Source of the DNA: Gammaproteobacteria bacterium
GTDB taxonomy: Bacteria; Pseudomonadota; Gammaproteobacteria; DRLM01
DNA length: 7,276 bases
Assembly: GCA_015490395.1 (NCBI GenBank)
Contig: WFXX01000049.1
Coordinates: 1-7,276 of the forward strand
Direction: 5' to 3'
In this document: positions 1 to 5,233 of the stretch, piece after piece
How positions within the stretch are numbered: position 1 is the first letter of the stretch
How the letters are laid out: each line of letters starts with the position of its first letter
Made by a program: the position numbers and the translations under genes
Notes under the pieces: generated by a model
What the model was told of the DNA's origin: nothing
The model's input: only the letters and a program-made list of their open reading frames with translations
Database searches by the model: none

Positions 1-242
1 GGACGGGCGGGCAGAGCCAGGGCAGGCGCCGCGCCCGGAGGCGCCGGAAGGCGGCCCGCGCCTCGTCCGAGCCTTCTGCGGAGGCCGCGCCCGCCGGAGC
101 CCCGATGGCCTCTCCAGAGGCCGCGGCGGCGGAGGGCGCCGCGGGAGCCGACGAGAGCCGGCCACCTCGCCGCCGGCGCCGGAGGCGGTCCCGTAAGGCA
201 GGGGGCGCAGCCTTGGTGGCCGCCGGCGAGGGTGGGAGCTGA
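1..242 (+). CDS. pcnB: Probable poly(A) polymerase I, C-terminal tail (partial)
   Basis: This is the 3' end of a gene that starts before the window; the frame begins at base 3 and reads 79 residues to TGA at 240-242. The visible part is a low-complexity tail. It has a basic block at residues 8-16 (RRRARRRRK), an Ala/Glu/Pro-rich linker, a second block at residues 54-65 (PPRRRRRRRSRK), and a short Gly/Ala end. Poly(A) polymerase I adds 3' poly(A) tails to RNA to promote decay, and PcnB proteins typically end in a disordered Arg-rich tail. No catalytic domain is visible. The assignment therefore rests on the basic tail plus the position directly before folK, where pcnB lies in many gammaproteobacteria. 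Another protein with an RNA-binding basic tail cannot be excluded. The stop lies 2 nt before the folK start, suggesting cotranscription. Confidence 0.68.
   Translation, partial: TGGQSQGRRRARRRRKAARASSEPSAEAAPAGAPMASPEAAAAEGAAGADESRPPRRRRRRRSRKAGGAALVAAGEGGS
234..238 (+). promoter_or_regulatory. Shine-Dalgarno site deciding the folK start
   Basis: GGGAG lies 6 nt before the GTG at 245. The in-frame ATG at 275 has no comparable purine-rich site at good spacing. This favours the GTG start even though it adds ten Gly/Ala/Pro-rich residues ahead of that ATG. Confidence 0.55.
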
Positions 243-244
243 CG

Positions 245-802
245 GTGGGCGCGGGCCCCGCGGGGCCGGGCCCGATGGCTACCCCGGGGGCGACCCGGGA
301 GGTGGCCTTCGTCGCCCTGGGCAGCAACCTCCCGGGACCTCGGGGCTCGCCCCGGGAGGCGGTGCTGGCGGCCTTGGCGGCCTTGGACGACCTGCCGGGC
401 ACTCGCCGGGTGGCTCGCTCCCGGCTCTACCACACTCAGCCCCTGGGAGGTCCGGCCGGGCAACCGGACTACGTCAACGCGGTGGCCCGCTTGGAGACCA
501 CCCTGCCGCCCAAGTCCCTCCTGGAGGCTCTCCAAGGCCTGGAGGCCGCCTGGGGGAGGCAGCGCGTGGAGCGCTGGGGCCCCCGCACCCTGGACCTGGA
601 CCTGCTTGTGCACGGCGCACGGCGCCTGGATCGGGAAGGGCTGTGCCTGCCCCATCCCCGTCTGGCCGAGCGCGATTTCGTGATCTTGCCCCTGCTGGAG
701 CTGGCCCCGGATCTGGAGGTGCCCGGGCTGGGCCCCCTGGCCCGCCTGGCCGAGGGCTGCCCGATGCGGGGGGCAGAGCCGCTGCCGGAGGCATCCTGGT
801 GA
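245..802 (+). CDS. folK: 2-amino-4-hydroxy-6-hydroxymethyldihydropteridine pyrophosphokinase (HPPK)
   Basis: FolK transfers pyrophosphate from ATP to 6-hydroxymethyl-7,8-dihydropterin, the step before dihydropteroate synthase in cytosolic folate synthesis. The product has 185 residues, against about 160 in E. coli. Visible family motifs are GSNL at 26-29, the substrate loop around LYHTQPLGG at 61-69, QPDYVNAV at 73-80, and the signature RWGPRTLDLDL at 110-120, whose D117 and D119 match the two Mg-binding aspartates. PHPRL at 136-140 and RDFVILPL at 143-150 also fit. The extra length is an N-terminal extension rich in Gly, Ala and Pro plus a short C-terminal tail. Starting at the ATG at 275 would remove ten residues and still keep the whole domain. 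The gene starts 2 nt after the pcnB stop and overlaps the next gene by 4 nt (GTGA), so translational coupling is likely. Confidence 0.96.
   Translation: MGAGPAGPGPMATPGATREVAFVALGSNLPGPRGSPREAVLAALAALDDLPGTRRVARSRLYHTQPLGGPAGQPDYVNAVARLETTLPPKSLLEALQGLEAAWGRQRVERWGPRTLDLDLLVHGARRLDREGLCLPHPRLAERDFVILPLLELAPDLEVPGLGPLARLAEGCPMRGAEPLPEASW
787..791 (+). promoter_or_regulatory. Shine-Dalgarno site deciding the kinase start
   Basis: GGAGG inside the end of folK lies 7 nt before GTG 799. This selects that codon over the in-frame GTG codons at 823 and 832. Confidence 0.6.
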
Positions 803-1470
803 GCGCCGGTCCCGCCCGGCACGTGGGTCGTGTGCCCGCTCACATCGTGGTGGAGGGGCCCATCGGGGTGGGCAAGACCAGCCTGGCCCGGCGGCTGGCC
901 CGCAGCTTGGGGGCGGAGCTCCTCCTGGAGCGGGCCGAGGAGAACCCCTTCCTGGAGCGCTTCTACCGGGACCCGCGGGGCGCGGCCCTGCCCACCCAGC
1001 TCCACTTCCTCTTCCAGCGGGCCAGGCAGCTCCGGGCCCTGCGCCAGGGGGACCTGTTCCGGCGCGCCCTGGTGGCGGACTTCCTCCTGGAGAAGGACCG
1101 CCTCTTCGCCCGCCTGAACCTGGACGAGGACGAGCTGGCCCTCTACGAGCAGGTCTACGCCAGCCTGGCCCCCGAGGCCCCGCCGCCGGACCTGGTGGTC
1201 TATCTCCAGGCGCCGGTGGAGGTGCTGCTGGAGCGCATCCGCCGGCGGGGCATCCCCTGGGAGCGGGCCATCACCGCCGGCTATCTGGAGCGGCTCAGCG
1301 AGGCCTACCTGCGCTTCTTCCACCGTTACGAGGAGGCGCCGCTGCTCATCGTCAACGCCGCCTCCCTGGACTACGTGCACCAGGAGGCGGACTACGAGGC
1401 CCTCCTGCAGCGCATACTCACCGTGCGCTCGGGAAGGCATTATTTCAACCCCTTGCCGGATGTTTTTTGA
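799..1470 (+). CDS. Deoxynucleoside kinase family protein (P-loop kinase)
   Basis: This 223-residue cytosolic protein belongs to the deoxyadenosine/deoxycytidine kinase-like family, which phosphorylates deoxynucleosides with NTP. The Walker A loop GPIGVGKTS is at residues 20-28. The LLLERAEENPFLERFY segment (41-56) resembles the region carrying the catalytic Glu in bacterial deoxynucleoside kinases, probably E44. VADFLLEKDRLFA (92-104) sits where canonical members have a DRS/ERS motif. An Arg-rich lid-like stretch (ERIRRRG) is at 135-141, and the protein ends in a GRHYFNPLP segment. The GTG start overlaps the folK stop by 4 nt. Other in-frame GTG codons at 823 and 832 would shorten the N-terminus without touching the P-loop. 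The family assignment is firm. The substrate is not: the DRS-like motif is altered, and the neighbours are folate and pantothenate genes rather than salvage genes. Confidence 0.88.
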   Translation: MSAGPARHVGRVPAHIVVEGPIGVGKTSLARRLARSLGAELLLERAEENPFLERFYRDPRGAALPTQLHFLFQRARQLRALRQGDLFRRALVADFLLEKDRLFARLNLDEDELALYEQVYASLAPEAPPPDLVVYLQAPVEVLLERIRRRGIPWERAITAGYLERLSEAYLRFFHRYEEAPLLIVNAASLDYVHQEADYEALLQRILTVRSGRHYFNPLPDVF

Positions 1471-1473
1471 GTG

Positions 1474-2280
1474 ATGTCCAAGGAAAGGCGCCCGGTGACC
1501 CTGAGCACCCTGCGGGCCATGAAGGCCCGGGGGGAGCGCATCGCCTGCCTCACCGCCTACGAGGCCAGCCAGGCGCGGGTGCTGGAGGAGGCGGGGGTGG
1601 ACCTGATCCTGGTGGGGGACTCCCTGGGCATGGTGGTCCAGGGCCACGAGACCACGGTGCCGGTGACCGTGGACGACGTGGTCTACCACACCCGCTGCGT
1701 GGCCCGGGGCCGGCGCCGGGCCTTCCTCCTGGCCGACATGCCCTTCCTGAGCTATACCAGCCCGGAGCGGGCCCTGGAGACGGCCTGCCGGCTCATGCAG
1801 GAGGGCGGCGCCCAGGGGGTGAAGCTGGAGGGAGGCGCCGGCCAGCGGGAAGTGGTGGCGGCCCTGGCCGGCGCGGGGGTGCCGGTGTGCGCCCACCTGG
1901 GCCTCCAGCCCCAGGCGGTGCACCGCCTGGGGGGCTACCGGGTGCAGGGTCGAGGCGAGGCGGCCGCGCGGGCCCTGGCGGAGGAGGCCCGGGCGCTGGA
2001 GGCCGCCGGGGCGGACCTGCTGCTGCTGGAGTGCGTGCCCCGGGCCCTGGCGGCCCGCATCGCCCGGGAGGCTTCGGTGCCGGTGATCGGGATCGGGGCA
2101 GGCCCGGACTGCGACGGGCAGATCCTGGTGCTGCACGACCTGCTGGGGCTGACCGAGCGGCCGCCGCGCTTTGCCCAGGACTTCCTGGCCGGGCGGGGGA
2201 GCGTGCGCGAGGCGGTGGCAGCCTACGTGGCAGCGGTGCGCGAGGGCCGTTTCCCCGGCCCCGAGCACAGCTTCGATTGA
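1474..2280 (+). CDS. panB: 3-methyl-2-oxobutanoate hydroxymethyltransferase
   Basis: PanB transfers a one-carbon unit from 5,10-methylene-tetrahydrofolate to 3-methyl-2-oxobutanoate, giving ketopantoate, the first committed step of pantothenate synthesis. The 268-residue protein matches the E. coli enzyme along its whole length. LVGDSLGM at 46-53 holds D49 and LADMP at 86-90 holds D88, equivalent to the Mg ligands D45 and D84. VKLEGG (116-121) contributes K117 and E119, GGYRVQGRG is at 153-161, and E186 in LLLECVP corresponds to catalytic E181. VIGIGAG and a DGQILV segment follow. The TAYE variant at 27-30 replaces the commoner TAYD; I recall Glu there in other PanB proteins too. The kinase stop is followed directly by GTG (1471) and ATG (1474) in the same frame. 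I chose ATG; GTG would add one residue. No strong Shine-Dalgarno site is visible, so reinitiation after the kinase stop is plausible. Confidence 0.97.
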   Translation: MSKERRPVTLSTLRAMKARGERIACLTAYEASQARVLEEAGVDLILVGDSLGMVVQGHETTVPVTVDDVVYHTRCVARGRRRAFLLADMPFLSYTSPERALETACRLMQEGGAQGVKLEGGAGQREVVAALAGAGVPVCAHLGLQPQAVHRLGGYRVQGRGEAAARALAEEARALEAAGADLLLLECVPRALAARIAREASVPVIGIGAGPDCDGQILVLHDLLGLTERPPRFAQDFLAGRGSVREAVAAYVAAVREGRFPGPEHSFD

Positions 2281-2336
2281 GCTCATACCAGGGCCGGACG
2301 GGTACGGTGTGGCCGGACGCGGGCGGGGAAAGGAAC

Positions 2337-2341
2337 GGGAG
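2337..2341 (+). promoter_or_regulatory. Candidate Shine-Dalgarno site for panC
   Basis: GGGAG lies 10 nt before GTG 2352. A second purine run, AAGGA at 2345-2349, is only 2 nt from that codon but 11 nt from the in-frame GTG at 2361. The start is therefore either 2352 (preferred from the family N-terminus) or 2361. Confidence 0.4.
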
Positions 2342-2351
2342 CAGAAGGACC

Positions 2352-3197
2352 GTGGAGACGGTGCGCACCATCGCCGCCCTGCACCAGGCCACGGCGCCCT
2401 GGCGGGCCGCCGGTGAGCGCATCGCCTTCGTCCCCACCATGGGCAACCTCCACGCCGGCCACCTGGCCCTGGTGCGCGAGGCCGCGCGCGTGGCCGAGCG
2501 GGTGGTGGTGAGCATCTTCGTCAACCCCCTGCAGTTCGACCGCCAGGACGACTTCCAGGCCTATCCCCGGACCTTGGCAGAGGATCGGGAGGCCCTCGCG
2601 CAGGAGGCGGTGGACCTGCTCTTCTTGCCGGAGGTGGAGGAGATGTACCCGCGGGGCATGGAGGCCTGCACCCGGGTGGAGGTGCCGGGGCTGTCCGAGG
2701 TCCTCTGCGGGGCCTTCCGGCCCGGCCACTTCGTGGGGGTGGCGACGGTGGTGACCAAGCTGCTCAACGCCGTGCGGCCCGACGTGGCCCTCTTCGGGGA
2801 GAAGGACTTCCAGCAGCTGCTGGTGGTCCGGCGCTTGGTGGAGGACCTGAACCTGCCGGTGGAGGTGCGGGGTGTGCCCACCGTGCGCGAGCCCGACGGC
2901 CTGGCCCTGAGCTCCCGCAACCGCTACCTGAGCCCGGAGGAGCGGGGCCGGGCTCCGGCCCTCTATCGGGCCCTGCTGGCGGCCCGGGAGCGGCTCTTGG
3001 CCGGGGAGCCCCCCGGGGCGGTGGAGGCGGCGGGGATGCGGGAGCTGGAGGCGGCTGGCCTGCGGCCCGAATACTTCAGTGTCCGCCGGCGGGAGGATCT
3101 GGAGGAGCCGGGTCCGGCGGATGGGCAGCTGGTGGTGCTGGCTGCCGCCTGGCTGGGCCGGGCCCGGCTCATTGACAACCTACCCGTGGACTTGTGA
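2352..3197 (+). CDS. panC: Pantothenate synthetase (pantoate--beta-alanine ligase)
   Basis: PanC activates pantoate with ATP to pantoyl-adenylate and joins it to beta-alanine, producing pantothenate in the cytosol. The 281-residue protein fits the family length (E. coli about 283). Motifs in order are the class I ligase HIGH-like segment PTMGNLHAGH at 28-37, SIFVNPLQF at 54-62, YPRTLAED at 71-78, RPGHFVGVATVVTKL at 123-137, GEKDFQQ at 149-155, and the KMSKS-like DGLALSSRN at 182-190. The protein ends in the family-typical RLIDNLPVDL. The start GTG gives METVRTIAAL, like other PanC N-termini; the alternative GTG at 2361 removes three residues. A 71-nt gap separates it from panB, longer than other gaps upstream in this operon but with no convincing promoter. 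Its end opens into the only large intergenic region in the window. Confidence 0.97.
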   Translation: METVRTIAALHQATAPWRAAGERIAFVPTMGNLHAGHLALVREAARVAERVVVSIFVNPLQFDRQDDFQAYPRTLAEDREALAQEAVDLLFLPEVEEMYPRGMEACTRVEVPGLSEVLCGAFRPGHFVGVATVVTKLLNAVRPDVALFGEKDFQQLLVVRRLVEDLNLPVEVRGVPTVREPDGLALSSRNRYLSPEERGRAPALYRALLAARERLLAGEPPGAVEAAGMRELEAAGLRPEYFSVRRREDLEEPGPADGQLVVLAAAWLGRARLIDNLPVDL

Positions 3198-3246
3198 GGC
3201 CCCTGAGGGGAGCTTCCCGGGCCGACAGCGGTCCAAAGGTGAAATA

Positions 3247-3262
3247 GGGCGGTCGGCCGCCC
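3247..3262 (+). other. GC hairpin after panC, possible weak terminator or operator
   Basis: GGGCGG (3247-3252) pairs perfectly with CCGCCC (3257-3262) around a TCGG loop, giving a six-bp all-GC stem. It lies 49 nt after the panC stop and just before the putative panD -35 box. No T-run follows, so it is not a standard intrinsic terminator. Chance pairing is easy in DNA this GC-rich. Confidence 0.3.
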
Positions 3263-3270
3263 CCGGGACG

Positions 3271-3299
3271 TTGAACGGCGCCGGCCCAGGGCCGATAAT
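3271..3299 (+). promoter_or_regulatory. Putative sigma70-type promoter for panD-truA-trpFBA
   Basis: A -35-like TTGAAC (3271-3276; four of six consensus bases, with TTGA intact) and a -10-like GATAAT (3294-3299; five of six) are separated by exactly 17 nt. Transcription would start near 3306 and give a leader of roughly 95 nt before panD. In such GC-rich sequence an AT-rich hexamer pair at ideal spacing is unlikely to be incidental, and it sits in the largest non-coding gap. It would make panD and the genes behind it at least partly independent of the panB-panC transcript. Confidence 0.55.
3282..3294 (+). repeat. Inverted repeat in the promoter spacer (possible operator)
   Basis: CGGCCC (3282-3287) and GGGCCG (3289-3294) form a perfect dyad around a single A, filling most of the -35/-10 spacer and touching the first base of the -10 box. 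The location suits a repressor or MerR-like site, but no regulator gene is nearby. GC-only dyads arise easily here. Confidence 0.3.
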
Positions 3300-3308
3300 G
3301 GCGGCCCG

Positions 3309-3322
3309 CCCCCGGCCGGGGG
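3309..3322 (+). repeat. Perfect 14-bp GC palindrome in the panD leader
   Basis: CCCCCGGCCGGGGG lies just after the predicted transcription start. As RNA it could fold as a five-bp stem with a GGCC loop. Only a TTT at 3330-3332 follows, so it is a poor terminator. It may be leader structure or base-composition noise. Confidence 0.3.
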
Positions 3323-3354
3323 AGGTGGGTTTGCGTCCCGGAGCGCCCGGCGAT

Positions 3355-3366
3355 CCCGGGCCCGGG
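3355..3366 (+). repeat. 12-bp GC palindrome in the panD leader
   Basis: CCCGGGCCCGGG is a perfect palindrome located 33 nt before the panD ATG. No function is evident. It adds to the potential secondary structure of the leader. Confidence 0.25.
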
Positions 3367-3388
3367 TGGCCGCCGGGGAGAGCCCCAC

Positions 3389-3392
3389 GGAG
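3389..3392 (+). promoter_or_regulatory. Shine-Dalgarno site of panD
   Basis: GGAG lies 7 nt before ATG 3400 and supports that start against the in-frame ATG at 3298, which would precede the predicted transcript start. Its two G residues could pair with CC at 3373-3374 beneath a GGGG/CCCC hairpin (3375-3378 with 3383-3386). Confidence 0.6.
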
Positions 3393-3399
3393 AAGTGCC

Positions 3400-3780
3400 A
3401 TGCGCTACACCATGCTTCAGGCGAAGCTGCACCACGCCCGCGTCACCCACGCGGAGCTGGAGTACGAGGGCTCCTGCGCCATCGACGGCCTGCTCCTGGA
3501 TCGGGCGGGCATCCGGGCCTACCAGCAGATCCACGTCTACAACGTGAGCAACGGCGAGCGCTTCGTCACTTATGCCATCCGCGCCGCCGAGGGCTCGGGC
3601 ATCGTTTCGGTCAACGGGGCCGCCGCCCGCCGCGCAGCCCCGGGGGATCGGCTCATCGTCTGCGCCTACTGCGAGGTGGAGGAGCGGGAGCTGGCCCGCT
3701 TCCGACCCACCCTGGTCTATCTGGACGAGCGTAACCGCATCCGCCACGTGGGCGATGCCATCCCGGTGCAGGTGGCCTGA
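3400..3780 (+). CDS. panD: Aspartate 1-decarboxylase, pyruvoyl-dependent proenzyme
   Basis: PanD decarboxylates L-aspartate to beta-alanine, the second substrate of PanC. The 126-residue length equals the E. coli proenzyme, and the self-processing site aligns without gaps: YEGSCAID at 22-29 contains G24-S25, where cleavage turns Ser25 into the pyruvoyl group of the alpha chain. K9, R54, Y58 in NGERFVTY (51-58) and N72 in SVNGAAA (70-76) match known active-site or processing residues. The C-terminus AIPVQVA is family-typical. It is separated from panC by 202 nt that hold a probable promoter, and is followed 17 nt later by truA. Where found, PanZ assists maturation in enteric bacteria; no such gene lies in this window. 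Confidence 0.97.
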   Translation: MRYTMLQAKLHHARVTHAELEYEGSCAIDGLLLDRAGIRAYQQIHVYNVSNGERFVTYAIRAAEGSGIVSVNGAAARRAAPGDRLIVCAYCEVEERELARFRPTLVYLDERNRIRHVGDAIPVQVA

Positions 3781-3797
3781 GGGGCCGCCGGCCGGGC

Positions 3798-4580
3798 ATG
3801 CGCGTTGCCGTGGTGCTGGAATACGACGGGAGCGCCTTCGCCGGCTGGCAGCTCCAGGAGCCGGAGGTGCGCACCGTCCAGGCCTGCGTGGAGGCGGCCC
3901 TGTCGCGCATCGCCGACCACCCGGTGCGCGTGACCTGCGCCGGGCGCACCGACGCGGGAGTCCATGCCACGTACCAGGTGGTGCACTTCGACACGCCGGC
4001 CCACCGTCCTCCCCACGCCTGGGTGCTGGGCGCCAACAGCCACCTGCCTCCGGAGGTGGCGGTGCGTTGGGCGGGGGTGGTGCCGGAGGACTTCCACGCC
4101 CGCTTCTCCGCCCAGGCCCGGACCTATCGCTACCTGATCCTGAACCGCCCGGTGCGCCCCACCTTCCTGGCCCGGCGGGTGACCTGGACCCACCGCCCCC
4201 TGGACGAGGCCCGCATGGCCGAGGCCGCCCGGGACCTGGTGGGCGAGCACGACTTCTCCGCCTATCGGGCCCTAGGCTGCCAGGCCAAGAGCCCGGTGCG
4301 CACCGTGCACCGCCTGGAGGTGCTCCGCCAGGGGGAGCTGGTGATCCTGGAGGTGGAGGCCAACGCCTTCCTGCACCACATGGTGCGCAACATGGCTGGG
4401 GTGCTCATGGAGATCGGTGCCGGCCGCCGCCCGGCGGGCTGGGCCCGGGAGGTGCTGGAAGGGCGGGACCGCACCCTGGGCGGGGTCACCGCCCCGCCGG
4501 ACGGGCTCTACCTGGTGGGGGTGCGCTATCCGGAGCGCTACGGGCTGCCGGCGCTTCCGCGGCCCCCCCTGGTCTGGTAG
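3798..4580 (+). CDS. truA: tRNA pseudouridine(38-40) synthase
   Basis: TruA converts uridines 38, 39 and 40 of tRNA anticodon arms to pseudouridine. The 260-residue protein starts with the standard EYDGSAFAGWQ segment (8-18). Its signature AGRTDAGVHA (48-57) contains the catalytic D52. RTYRYLI (108-114) and FLHHMVRNM (191-199) are further family motifs. One oddity is Y59 in HATYQVVHF, where other TruA proteins I recall have Gly in a GQV motif. The start ATG is 17 nt after panD. The best Shine-Dalgarno candidate, GAGGGG at 3779-3784, is a rather long 13 nt away. The truA-trpF-accD linkage is known in gammaproteobacteria such as Pseudomonas; panD directly upstream is not an order I recall. Confidence 0.97.
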   Translation: MRVAVVLEYDGSAFAGWQLQEPEVRTVQACVEAALSRIADHPVRVTCAGRTDAGVHATYQVVHFDTPAHRPPHAWVLGANSHLPPEVAVRWAGVVPEDFHARFSAQARTYRYLILNRPVRPTFLARRVTWTHRPLDEARMAEAARDLVGEHDFSAYRALGCQAKSPVRTVHRLEVLRQGELVILEVEANAFLHHMVRNMAGVLMEIGAGRRPAGWAREVLEGRDRTLGGVTAPPDGLYLVGVRYPERYGLPALPRPPLVW

Positions 4581-4594
4581 CCTGCGGGCCCGGG

Positions 4595-5233
4595 ATGCGG
4601 GTCAGGGTCAAGATCTGCGGCATCACCCGGGCCGAGGACGCCCGGGCGGCGGCCCTGGCCGGGGCGGATGCCGTGGGCTTGGTCTTCTATCCCCCCAGCC
4701 CTCGGGCGGTAGACCTGGAGCGAGCCCAGGCGGCGGTGGCGGGACTGCCGGCCTTCGTAGCCCGGGTGGGGGTCTTCGTGGACCCCGAGCCCGAGGCAGT
4801 GCGGGCGGCGGTGGCCGCCGCGGCCCTGGATCTGCTCCAGTTCCAGGGGCGGGAGCCGCCGGAGCTCTGCCGGGCCTTCGGCAGGCCCTATCTGAAGGCC
4901 CTGCGAGCCGCTCCGGGGACGGACCTGGCGGCCGAGGCCCGGCGCTACAGCGACGCCTGCGCCATCCTGGTGGATACCCACCGGCCGGGAGTCCCCGGGG
5001 GCACGGGCGAGGCCTTCGACTGGTCCCTGATCCCACCGAGCCTGGGCCGCCCCCCTGGGGCCCGGCCCCTGGTGCTGGCCGGGGGGCTGCATCCGGGCAA
5101 CGTGGCCGAGGCCGTGCGCCGGGTGCGGCCCTGGGCCGTGGACGTCAGCTCCGGGGTGGAGGCCGCCCCGGGCATCAAGGACGCCGCCCTGGTGGCGGCC
5201 TTCGTGCGGGAGGTGCAAGGTGCCGGAAGCTGA
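4595..5233 (+). CDS. trpF: Phosphoribosylanthranilate isomerase
   Basis: TrpF performs the Amadori rearrangement of phosphoribosylanthranilate to CdRP in tryptophan synthesis. The 212-residue protein is a single-domain (beta-alpha)8 barrel, not fused to TrpC. Visible motifs are KICGIT (6-11) with catalytic C8, ADAVGLVFYPPSPR (24-37), VDTHRPG near 126-132, LAGGLHPGNV (161-170) and AVDVSSGVE (181-189) with catalytic D183. Position 84 in LQFQG is Gln where the family usually has His (QLHG/QFHG). The ATG lies 14 nt after truA, and its Shine-Dalgarno site is poor. The last 14 nt overlap trpB. No leader peptide or attenuator fits in the truA-trpF gap, so classical trp attenuation is not seen here. 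Confidence 0.96.
   Translation: MRVRVKICGITRAEDARAAALAGADAVGLVFYPPSPRAVDLERAQAAVAGLPAFVARVGVFVDPEPEAVRAAVAAAALDLLQFQGREPPELCRAFGRPYLKALRAAPGTDLAAEARRYSDACAILVDTHRPGVPGGTGEAFDWSLIPPSLGRPPGARPLVLAGGLHPGNVAEAVRRVRPWAVDVSSGVEAAPGIKDAALVAAFVREVQGAGS
5208..5213 (+). promoter_or_regulatory. Shine-Dalgarno site deciding the trpB start
   Basis: GGGAGG within the end of trpF lies 6 nt before GTG 5220. It supports a GTG start that overlaps trpF by 14 nt. Confidence 0.65.

Noticed and set aside
232..798. Upstream extension of the kinase frame across folK
   Set aside because: The added residues are Gly/Pro/Arg-rich noise overlapping folK. GTG 799 has GGAGG at ideal spacing and leaves a normal family length.
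1438..1470. AT-rich patch before panB, with CATTAT and a T-run, considered as a promoter or terminator
   Set aside because: There is no matching -35 at sensible spacing and no GC stem before the T-run. The bases encode the family-typical HYFNPLP end of the kinase and its last Phe and stop.
469..2286. 605-codon open frame on the minus strand opposite folK, the kinase and panB
   Set aside because: It is antisense to three clearly conserved genes. Its translation is low-complexity His/Gln/Gly/Pro-rich and matches nothing, as expected where GC-rich codon use removes stops from other frames.
1467..2351. Extension of the panC frame back across panB
   Set aside because: Its translation is low-complexity and shadows panB; PanC homology begins at 2352.
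3200..3210. CCCC-TGA-GGGG hairpin right after the panC stop as a terminator
   Set aside because: The stem is only four bp with a three-nt loop and no T-run follows.
3298..3399. In-frame ATG at 3298 giving panD a 34-residue N-terminal extension
   Set aside because: The start overlaps the putative -10 box and precedes the predicted transcript start, and its product is Pro/Arg/Gly-rich. ATG 3400 has a good ribosome site and yields the exact family length.
4581..4594. Search for a trp leader peptide or attenuator before trpF
   Set aside because: The gap is 14 nt with no Trp codon cluster and no room for competing hairpins.
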